Of a stretch of 64,000 nucleotides of DNA, positions 34,769 through 42,218 are shown in pieces; within the stretch, counting starts at the first letter, position 1, and each line of letters opens with the position of its first letter. Source of the stretch: Candidatus Moanabacter tarae. GTDB lineage: Bacteria > Verrucomicrobiota > Verrucomicrobiia > Opitutales > UBA2987. The stretch covers positions 1,989,001 through 2,053,000 of the forward strand of contig CP029803.1 in assembly GCA_003226295.1 (NCBI GenBank). The letters run 5' to 3'. The notes under the pieces were generated by a model, which was given only the letters and a program-made list of their open reading frames with translations, searched no databases and was not told the origin of the DNA. A program made the position numbers and the translations under genes.

Positions 34769-37102
34769 CTAGAACTTGTACTGTACCCCAACGCTGGCTA
34801 GCCTCGGTGCGCCTGGCCGGGGACCTTTGGGATGTCGGGAGGAAATATATTCTCGATCGAATAGATTAGTGATGGTCCCAAAAATCTCAAAATCATCTTC
34901 TTTGCCAATCCTGTAATATGCACTCACATCTACCATGAAACGGCTATCAGTCTTCCCAAACCGTGCGTCCCCATTGCCGGTATTCGGATTAATTTCAACG
35001 TCAGTGTTGGTTGCCGAAGTAAAGGTGGAAGAAGTGAAATAGGCATTCACGTAGGTACGCCATTTTGCTGTTTCGATACCAGCAGAGAGGTTCAGCTGCC
35101 ATTTAGGGATATATGGAACATAACTGCCATCTGTCCCTCCCGCGAAGATAGATTCCTCGTCTTCCGAATTAGCATCTCCCTCCAGGGTTGCATTGGTGTA
35201 GGTCAATGAGATCGAATAAGGATTCTTAAAGTTCCATTCGTTCACGACACCCTGATCATAGACGAAAGCCACTTCGAGGCCGGTTGAGTCAACCGTTCCA
35301 ACATTTTCAGAACTACCGGTCCCTGCCCCTCCGATATTATCGACTACAATAAGATCGTTAAAAACTGTATGGAAAAAAACCACTTCTCCATAAAACCCTT
35401 TCTGGTCATTGAAACGGGTACCTAATTCAAAGGCATTACTGGTTTCTTCTTTGATTCCACTTTTGGTGTGATTGCGGGGAGAAGGAGTTGAAATCCCTCT
35501 GTGGTATCCACCAAACACCATCAATCCATCCTTCGGTTGAAATGTGCCACCAAAACCCGGCGCTATGACGGTGAGGTCACTACTGCCACTACGAAATGGG
35601 ACATTAGTACCATCGGTAGTGAAATCATCATACTCGAAGGAAAGATTCTCAAGGCGAATTCCGGGTTTAACTGACCAAGAATTACCTCGGATCTCATCAC
35701 TGAAATAGGCTGAAAAGGCTTCGGTCAATTGCCGGCGATTTCCGTCTGAGCCGTTCACACTCCGAATCCCTTTTTCCCAACTCCCACTACTGTCCTGGAC
35801 GAAAAGATTGTGCCACTGAAACCGACGGATTCGGTCTCTATGAAATCGTAGCCCAGCATCGATATTATGAGTAGTATCTCCTGAGATTAGCGTGTAGTCG
35901 AAATTAGTTTGCACCCCAGCCATGTAATAGCGGCGATTGTTGGCGCGCACTCTGAGTTTCCCAGCCCGGCTGCCCCGGAGTACTTCAAGGGCCATTCCAC
36001 TTTTGCCTCCAGCAAGAGCTCTAGACATTTTCTCACCAACCCGGCTTCCATCCGGTTCATCTCCTTCTGGTGTGCCGTTTCCATCCGTATCAATATCCCG
36101 AATATCATGGAGTTTGTTCCAATTTCTATGAAAATTCTGATAATAAGCAGTTGTTATTAATTTGCCCCGCTCCCCGAGGTGGAGGAGATGGCGAAGATGC
36201 AATCGGGTGTGGTGGGTGTCAATGCGATCATTCCGAGTAGCAGCGTAACGTCTGAAGGGATTGTCTTTGAAATCCTTGGATGCTAGTCCAAGGTAGGTTT
36301 CGTCAGAATGAAGCTCTGAGTACCCAATTTTGAATTCAATATACTGGTGGTCTTGCGAGTTCGGATTCCAATTTGCTTTGAACATGTAATCCGTGCGCTC
36401 GAAACCGGTTTCACTGGAGCCGGGGAAATTACCGGCCCCATCGATTGTTTTGAAGCCGTCGTTCTGCCGGTGAAATACCTCCACCAGATACCCGAAGTTT
36501 CCTGAATTCCCCTCGAGGACTTCACCGAATTGTGCTTCGGCCCGAATTTCATTATTGCTACCGTAGGACTGACGAAGCAGTCCTCTACGTCCTTCGACAG
36601 GTATTGGCGTTGAGAGATAGTTGATTACACCTCCTGTAGTATGCGGTCCCCAATTAATTTGGCTCGATCCCTTCAGGACTTCAATTCCCGACATTCTCCC
36701 TGCTGTTGGTGAGTAATAGGCAGACGGAGCCGAGTAGGTGGCAGGGGCAGTAGGAACACCATCTTCCATAACAGTGATTTTGGCATTTCGAGTTGTGTCA
36801 ACGCCTCTCAAGCTGATATTGGGGAAAAGCCCGTAACCATCCTCTTCTCGAAGGTAGACCCCTGGAACGGTTCGCAGAATGAGATTGATGTCGTCAAGTT
36901 GGAGAGCTTCAATTTTTTCAAGCCTAAGATAGGTTCCCGACCCGGGTAATTGATATGCGGACTCCGCTGAACCGATAACATCGAATTCTTTCAAGATCCC
37001 GATGGAACTTTCCTTTCCCTCTTCTCCCAAAGCGGTTAGTTGAAGGATTGCTATAGCTGCTATTAGGAAACTGCGTTTTAATTCTGAAAGAAAGCTATAC
37101 AT
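34769..37102 (-). CDS. TonB-dependent outer-membrane receptor, FecA-like
   Basis: A receptor of about 777 residues with signal peptide, plug and beta-barrel. The signal (MYSFLSELKRSFLIAAIAILQ) begins at the ATG at 37102; an upstream TTG at 37147 would lie inside the palindrome described next and is less likely. The plug shows LEALQLDDINLILRTVPG-like blocks and the sequence PNISLRGVDTTRNAKITVMEDG and IEVLKGSSQINWGPHTTGGVINY, typical of ferric-citrate-type receptors (given here as short pieces). The chain ends in VGVQYKF with the terminal Phe needed for barrel insertion. It imports a ferric chelate or another large ligand; a candidate TonB-like partner is encoded at 45992-47083. Confidence 0.9.
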   Translation of the reverse strand: MYSFLSELKRSFLIAAIAILQLTALGEEGKESSIGILKEFDVIGSAESAYQLPGSGTYLRLEKIEALQLDDINLILRTVPGVYLREEDGYGLFPNISLRGVDTTRNAKITVMEDGVPTAPATYSAPSAYYSPTAGRMSGIEVLKGSSQINWGPHTTGGVINYLSTPIPVEGRRGLLRQSYGSNNEIRAEAQFGEVLEGNSGNFGYLVEVFHRQNDGFKTIDGAGNFPGSSETGFERTDYMFKANWNPNSQDHQYIEFKIGYSELHSDETYLGLASKDFKDNPFRRYAATRNDRIDTHHTRLHLRHLLHLGERGKLITTAYYQNFHRNWNKLHDIRDIDTDGNGTPEGDEPDGSRVGEKMSRALAGGKSGMALEVLRGSRAGKLRVRANNRRYYMAGVQTNFDYTLISGDTTHNIDAGLRFHRDRIRRFQWHNLFVQDSSGSWEKGIRSVNGSDGNRRQLTEAFSAYFSDEIRGNSWSVKPGIRLENLSFEYDDFTTDGTNVPFRSGSSDLTVIAPGFGGTFQPKDGLMVFGGYHRGISTPSPRNHTKSGIKEETSNAFELGTRFNDQKGFYGEVVFFHTVFNDLIVVDNIGGAGTGSSENVGTVDSTGLEVAFVYDQGVVNEWNFKNPYSISLTYTNATLEGDANSEDEESIFAGGTDGSYVPYIPKWQLNLSAGIETAKWRTYVNAYFTSSTFTSATNTDVEINPNTGNGDARFGKTDSRFMVDVSAYYRIGKEDDFEIFGTITNLFDREYISSRHPKGPRPGAPRLASVGVQYKF

Positions 37103-37129
37103 TTTGGATATTTTATTGAGTTTGTTGCA

Positions 37130-37148
37130 ATTGAAACTCAGTCTCAAT
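37130..37148 (-). promoter_or_regulatory. Fur-like operator palindrome upstream of the TonB-dependent receptor
   Basis: A 9-1-9 imperfect palindrome with one mismatched pair, ATTGAGACT-G-AGTTTCAAT on the minus strand. It fits the Fur-box geometry and the 7-1-7 pattern TGAnAnT-n-AnTnTCA. A TTGACT at about 37168-37173 on the minus strand could be the -35 box, with the palindrome covering the -10 area, the usual place for repression. It ends 27 bases before the ATG at 37102. No regulator was seen in the window. Confidence 0.4.
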
Positions 37149-37496
37149 AAGGAATTCTATTCCAAGTCAATAATAAATAATAAATATTAAATTTTTCGAC
37201 GCTAACCCGGAAAAAGGCGGTCGTAATTGCGACCATTCGGTAGAGTGCGACAAAGTCCTTCGATTTAGCGGAGCCAATTGACAGACTTTTAAAGGTGAAA
37301 TTTCCTTCTTAACAGATGACCGTAAATCAAACTCGGCTGTTCTTCTCAACGCTAAGAAAATATTTGTCAGGCCCTGTTCTTAACGAAAAATACGGAATAT
37401 CGCCCTAAATACGAGTGGCCTCCTTAGTCTTGCTTCCACTGTGAATATCAATTCCACTTTCCATCCTCTAGGAAATTAGATACGGAACACGCGCAA

Positions 37497-38384
37497 ATGC
37501 CCATTAACTTCGCGGTAATACCGGTGGCTGGCCAGGGAACTCGATTGCTCCCTCTTACAAAGAGCCAACCTAAAGAAATGCTGCCGGTCGGTCGAAAACC
37601 GATCGTGCAGCACGTGGTTGAAGAATTAACCTACTCGGGGATTAGCAAGATATGCCTGGTGACCGGTCCTGGTAAACAATCGATTGAAAATCACTTTGAT
37701 ATCGATGAGGAATTAATTCAGATGCTGCGTAAGAAAGGCCGAGAAGAACTGCTCGGGACGCTGGATTTTGAAAGGAAGGCAATCGAGTATTTCTACACTC
37801 GGCAACGGCTGCAGTTGGGTTTGGGACACGCAATTCTAAGTGCACGCTCCTTGGTTAATGATCAATCTTTTGTCGTTGCTTTGGGGGATTCAATTATAGG
37901 GCTGCACGCGAAATCACGAATCGTCTCACAACTTATGGAGCAATTTGAGAAAAAGGAGGCCGATGCCGCAATCGCATTCGAGGAGGTCTCCCCACAAGAT
38001 GTGGTTAAATACGGTATCGCCGAGCCAAGGGATGACAAAATGGCCGTTTTCGAGCTTGAGGGAATTGTCGAAAAACCCTCCAAGGAGGAAGCGACAAGCA
38101 ATCTCGCAATCGCTGCCCGCTATGTATTCAGCCCTAAAATTTTTGATTTTCTAGTCGAAACAAAGCCTGGGATAAACGGAGAAATTCAGCTCACCGATGC
38201 GATTCAGGCGCTGATTCAAAATGGAGGAAAAGTTATCGGCCTCAAGTTGGATGAAGGTGAAGAACGCTTCGACATTGGGAATCCCCTCAGCTACTTCCGC
38301 GCCTTTATTGACTTTGCACTGGCCGATCCCGAGTATGGCGAGGCTCTATCTAAATGGACCAAAAGCCGATTTAATAATGCGTGA
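37497..38384 (+). CDS. galU: UTP-glucose-1-phosphate uridylyltransferase
   Basis: A 295-residue nucleotidyltransferase that makes UDP-glucose from glucose 1-phosphate and UTP. The N-terminal signature AVIPVAGQGTRLLPLTKSQP with PKEMLPVGRKPIVQ is exactly of GalU type, followed by VVALGDSIIG (metal-binding Asp) and GIVEKPS. Length and motif order match the bacterial family. The ATG at 37497 begins the first strand. It is followed after 112 bases by a glucuronokinase-like kinase on the same strand. The pair could allow formation of UDP-glucuronate from free glucuronate if the enzyme accepts glucuronate 1-phosphate. Confidence 0.93.
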   Translation: MPINFAVIPVAGQGTRLLPLTKSQPKEMLPVGRKPIVQHVVEELTYSGISKICLVTGPGKQSIENHFDIDEELIQMLRKKGREELLGTLDFERKAIEYFYTRQRLQLGLGHAILSARSLVNDQSFVVALGDSIIGLHAKSRIVSQLMEQFEKKEADAAIAFEEVSPQDVVKYGIAEPRDDKMAVFELEGIVEKPSKEEATSNLAIAARYVFSPKIFDFLVETKPGINGEIQLTDAIQALIQNGGKVIGLKLDEGEERFDIGNPLSYFRAFIDFALADPEYGEALSKWTKSRFNNA

Positions 38385-38496
38385 AAATTACTAGCTAGTT
38401 GGGCAGTTGGTTTCGTCGTTGCTTTAATATTGTAAGAGATCTTCTGCAAATACAGACGAGCCTCTCATCAACCTTGTCTCCAATAGATTCATACTC

Positions 38497-39510
38497 GTGG
38501 ATATCATCCGAAAGAAAGCATATGCCAGGGCTGGACTCGTAGGAAATCCCTCAGACAACTTCAACGGAAAGACAATTTCTCTTATCGTTCGCAACTTCAG
38601 CGCAACTGTTCTACTTTATGAGTGGGAGGATCTTGAAATCGTCCCGAACGCAGAAGATCAATGTCGCTTTGGGTCGATTGCGGAACTTGCACATGATGTT
38701 GACCGGCACGGATATCACGGTGGAATTAGATTGGTTAAAGCAACTATCAAACGATTCTTTGAATACTGTCAGGGAAAGGAAATCATTCTCCACGAGAGGA
38801 ATTTTTCAATACGATATGAAACCGACATTCCACGACAGGTCGGACTAGCTGGCTCGAGCGCCATCATAGTTGGCGCCCTCCGTTGTTTGATGGAGTTTTA
38901 TGAGGTCGCCATACCCCTCCATCTTCAGCCCTCTCTCGTACTAGCCATCGAAAGGGAAGAACTGAAAATTGCCGGCGGATTACAGGATCGAGTAATTCAG
39001 ATCTATGAGGGCGTGATGTACATGGATTTCTCGAAAGAGAAAATGAGGATAGAGGATGGACTTGAGTTTGGCCAATATAGCCGGATCAAAGAGGAGCTGC
39101 CACCTCTTTACATTGCCTACAACACGGATCTAAGCGAGCCTACTGAGATAATTCACAGTAATCTTCTTGATCGTTATAATCAGCAAGAACCGGAAGTGGT
39201 TGAGGCTATGGGAAAATTCGCCACCCTAGCTTTTAATTTTCACCAGGCACTTATGGTCGGAGAAACCGCAACACTTGCCCCGATTCTAGATAAGAACTTC
39301 GACCTTCGACGCTCTATTAAGGAATTGCCAAGCAATCAAATCAAAATGGTGGAGACCGCACGACAAACCGGAGCTAGCGCAAAATTTGCAGGATCCGGTG
39401 GAGCAATCATTGGAACATACGAGAACGATGAGATGCTTGAGCAACTCTCCACCTTAATGGCGGACATTGACTGCCAACTGATCATACCGAAAATCCATTC
39501 GGAATCCTGA
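38497..39510 (+). CDS. GHMP-family kinase resembling plant glucuronokinase
   Basis: A 337-residue GHMP-fold small-molecule kinase. The N-terminal block ARAGLVGNPSDNFNGKTISL, the ATP loop IPRQVGLAGSSAIIVGAL (112-128), GGLQDRVIQIYEGVMYMDFS and the C-terminal TGASAKFAGSGGAIIG all match plant glucuronokinase by recollection of that sequence. That enzyme phosphorylates D-glucuronate at C1 in salvage to UDP-glucuronate. The start is GTG at 38497. Next to galU this gives an unusual bacterial pairing. Other GHMP kinases (galacto-, heptose-) share the ATP loop, so substrate identity is inference. Confidence 0.75.
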   Translation: MDIIRKKAYARAGLVGNPSDNFNGKTISLIVRNFSATVLLYEWEDLEIVPNAEDQCRFGSIAELAHDVDRHGYHGGIRLVKATIKRFFEYCQGKEIILHERNFSIRYETDIPRQVGLAGSSAIIVGALRCLMEFYEVAIPLHLQPSLVLAIEREELKIAGGLQDRVIQIYEGVMYMDFSKEKMRIEDGLEFGQYSRIKEELPPLYIAYNTDLSEPTEIIHSNLLDRYNQQEPEVVEAMGKFATLAFNFHQALMVGETATLAPILDKNFDLRRSIKELPSNQIKMVETARQTGASAKFAGSGGAIIGTYENDEMLEQLSTLMADIDCQLIIPKIHSES

Positions 39511-39559
39511 CACAGGTTGCTTGAACAGCCGGGAGATTGCACTCCCAGGAACCCATGAT

Positions 39560-39589
39560 CCATATTGCTTGTTCCAATTTGCAATATGG
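39560..39589. terminator. Terminator-like hairpin between convergent genes
   Basis: A perfect 9-bp stem (CCATATTGC / GCAATATGG) with a 12-nt loop lies between the GHMP kinase (rightward) and the oxidoreductase at 39622 (leftward). A shorter GGGAG/CTCCC stem lies just before it (39531-39546). Placement suggests a shared transcription stop; no T-run is present. Confidence 0.5.
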
Positions 39590-39621
39590 TAAGTTGTGAA
39601 GCACATCCATAAAGAAATGGG

Positions 39622-40599
39622 CTAAATTGTAACCGCCATTCCCTTTCTCGCCGACTCGTAAATCTTCTCAAGCAGTGCTACGGTCCGTCTCCCCTCGTGC
39701 CCGTCAACCCGCAGCTTTGTCCCCTTTTCAATTGCAGAAACTACATCCTCCACCACATTTTGAATAGGATTCTCAATCGCTTGGAGCCTTTCTTTCAATC
39801 CTTCGCCGAAAACACGTATGCTTCCTTTATCAGCCTCATCAACCAAAACGCCCCCCTCGGAACCATGTACCTCGGCGCTGAAATAGACACTCTCTGGAAA
39901 GGTCGTCGTGCCAAGTATGGTCCCCTTGGCCCCACTCTCAAAATTGAGGATAGCAAGCCCGATATCTTCCGTCTCGATTTCGTGATTCATGATTGCCGTC
40001 TCACCGTATACTCGAACTGGATCTCCCATAAACCAGGACAGGAGATCAATCAGATGGGCCCCTTGATTAGCTAGAGACCCACCGCCATCCATCTCCCAGG
40101 TTCCACGCCAGCCGTTCCCGTGTTCGAAATATTCTTGGGAGCGAAACCACTTGAAACGAACTTCGCCTAGAATTGGTCTGCCGAGCCAGCCTTTTCTGAG
40201 AGCCGTTGCCACACGGACATTGTTGTCTACATAGCGGCTCTGGTAATCAACTCCAAGCAAAACCCCGGCTTCTTCGGCGGCCCTGATCAACTCATCGCAA
40301 GCCACGGTTGAGACATCCATTGGTTTTGTTGTAATCACATGTTTACCAGCTTGGACTGCCTCAATACCGACCTTCGCGTGAAGACCGCTGGGCGTCATTA
40401 CCAAAACAACATCAACATCCTCCCTCCTCAATATTTCGGTTAGATCTACACTCCAGTCACACCCCATTTCAGCGGCAACCTCCTTGGCCAACCTAGAATT
40501 TAAATCCACCACAACCACAAGCTGTGCACCCTCGGTTTCGATCACTTGGCGCGCCCGGTGCTTTCCCATCCCTAAACCAACTATCGCAAATCCTACCAT
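39622..40599 (-). CDS. Gfo/Idh/MocA-family oxidoreductase 1
   Basis: A 325-residue NAD(P)-dependent oxidoreductase. The Rossmann box is IVGLGMGKHR at 7-16, followed by an Asp at the end of strand 2 (VVVVDLNSR), and the family blocks KHVITTKPMDVS (107-118) and NQGAHLIDLLSWF near 178-190 with a His-Asp pair. The family oxidises or reduces inositols, sugars and sugar acids. It lies just downstream of a convergent GHMP kinase. A second family member begins 230 bases upstream on the same strand, so they may be one unit. Substrate unknown. Confidence 0.87.
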   Translation of the reverse strand: MVGFAIVGLGMGKHRARQVIETEGAQLVVVVDLNSRLAKEVAAEMGCDWSVDLTEILRREDVDVVLVMTPSGLHAKVGIEAVQAGKHVITTKPMDVSTVACDELIRAAEEAGVLLGVDYQSRYVDNNVRVATALRKGWLGRPILGEVRFKWFRSQEYFEHGNGWRGTWEMDGGGSLANQGAHLIDLLSWFMGDPVRVYGETAIMNHEIETEDIGLAILNFESGAKGTILGTTTFPESVYFSAEVHGSEGGVLVDEADKGSIRVFGEGLKERLQAIENPIQNVVEDVVSAIEKGTKLRVDGHEGRRTVALLEKIYESARKGMAVTI

Positions 40600-40829
40600 T
40601 CCGATTCCCTCATTACTCTCTGATACAGTTTTTTAAACTTTGATCAAATTCCATCACGAACCCTTTTAACCTATAGTCACCTTAGAGTTCTGAGGAATAA
40701 ACCTCGTCTCAATCTCTATTATTTTTTGGATCCTCCAAATGCTTGCCCCTCCTACAACTAGTGATCTGGGCCTGCTCAACGAGCTACTTCCCCAATCTGC
40801 TCCCAAGTCTTTGTTTCAATTGTCCCTCT

Positions 40830-42026
40830 CTATATCCACCGAGTAAGATCCACTCGGGTTCCCTGCTCAGCCGCCAGGTAGGCTCCATAGCAGACTACAA
40901 GTACATCTCGGGCCAACTCCATCGTACTTTTCGGTTCCCGATCATAGGCAATTGCCTCGCAGAAATCCTGAAGTTCGTGGGGGAACCCGTTCATCCAATC
41001 CTCATCTGGATTTGTTAGCTGCCATCCAGCCCGGGTTTCTAATTTCTCTCGGATATACTCGTCCCCCAGAAATTTGTCGCGTGGGGCGTATGTCAACATA
41101 CTAGAGTTGGGATTCATGTTGCACTGAACAACCGCTTTACTCGAGTAAACCGTAAGGACATTATGAATACCTCCCAGTACCATATCCGATGCCGTTATCT
41201 GAGCAACAGTGTCATCTTCGAATGTAATCATCATCGAGGCCCAATCTTCACAATCCTGCCAACCTGTTTTGATGTATTTTTCTTCTTCTTTTACAAAGCT
41301 CTTTACTTCAGTGAGATGAGCGACCTCTGCAGTAACACTTTTCGGCCTGATCGGTTTACCAATTTTCCGTCTCCCTTCGTTGTACTTGAGGTAAAGAACT
41401 GCTCCAAGCGGATGACAACCTTTATTGATAAGACTGCCACCACCACTGGTACGCCATAATTTAGCATATTCTGAATGCGTCCCGCTGTGAGATTCCTCTC
41501 CGACAAATCGCAGGATCGTATTATCACTTTGGGAAAGAATATGATTCGCCTTCTGTACGCTAGGCGCGTAAACCCAATTCTCCGCGTAGCAGAAACGAAT
41601 GCCGCTTTCCCTTACCGCTTCACCCATTTCGTCAGCTGAAGCTATGGCTCCTTCGAGCATCTTTTTTCGCGACGTTTCTTTTCCTATCAATTCTTTTTCT
41701 CCTTCTCCAAAATATCCTGAGAGTGGCTTTTCCAGTATTATATTCTTCCCCGCCTCAGCAACTTGAATGGTCAGAGGATGATGAAGGTAATTCGGGACAC
41801 AAAGATCGACAAGGTTGATCTCCGGATCGCCAAGCATCTCCTCTACCGAATCATAGACTTTTTCCAGGCCGTGCATTTTGGCGAAAGTCGTTGCGCTTTC
41901 TCCACTCTTCGATGTAACGCCTTTGACCCGGACATCCAATCCGTGAACCAGACGGTAGTTCTCTAAATGAAAAGAAGCCGCGAAGCGACACCCCACCATA
42001 CCTATTACAATTGGCTTTGAACTCAT
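40830..42026 (-). CDS. Gfo/Idh/MocA-family oxidoreductase 2
   Basis: A 398-residue NAD(P)-dependent oxidoreductase, longer than the first copy. It has IGMVGCRFAASFH at the Rossmann start, a block NIILEKPLSGY near 95-105 with the catalytic Lys, and INKGCHPLGAVLYL near 200 with the His of the active site. The extra length is spread over an insert near 106-130 (charged, KELIGKETSRKK) and the C-terminus. It lies upstream of the copy at 39622 with the same direction. It probably oxidises a sugar or polyol. Confidence 0.86.
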   Translation of the reverse strand: MSSKPIVIGMVGCRFAASFHLENYRLVHGLDVRVKGVTSKSGESATTFAKMHGLEKVYDSVEEMLGDPEINLVDLCVPNYLHHPLTIQVAEAGKNIILEKPLSGYFGEGEKELIGKETSRKKMLEGAIASADEMGEAVRESGIRFCYAENWVYAPSVQKANHILSQSDNTILRFVGEESHSGTHSEYAKLWRTSGGGSLINKGCHPLGAVLYLKYNEGRRKIGKPIRPKSVTAEVAHLTEVKSFVKEEEKYIKTGWQDCEDWASMMITFEDDTVAQITASDMVLGGIHNVLTVYSSKAVVQCNMNPNSSMLTYAPRDKFLGDEYIREKLETRAGWQLTNPDEDWMNGFPHELQDFCEAIAYDREPKSTMELARDVLVVCYGAYLAAEQGTRVDLTRWI

Positions 42027-42218
42027 TTATTATAGGCTCGCCTCGTAAAAATGCAGTATTCTCTTAGCAACACAGAGTGTCATTTCTTTCGAATCCTATA
42101 GATAAAGTCGAGCACTCACTACTCGATATCGGTGAAACAAGTTAAGGAATCAGAATCACTCGATATTCGTCCTCAGACACGAAACGCACCCTGCTCCCTT
42201 TCCCTAAGAGTTTTGCAA

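Noticed and set aside
35887-36160. Frames on both strands inside the receptor gene
   Set aside because: Overlapped by the receptor, whose domains are continuous.
38389-38398. Palindrome ACTAGCTAGT after galU
   Set aside because: Too short and common to support a function.
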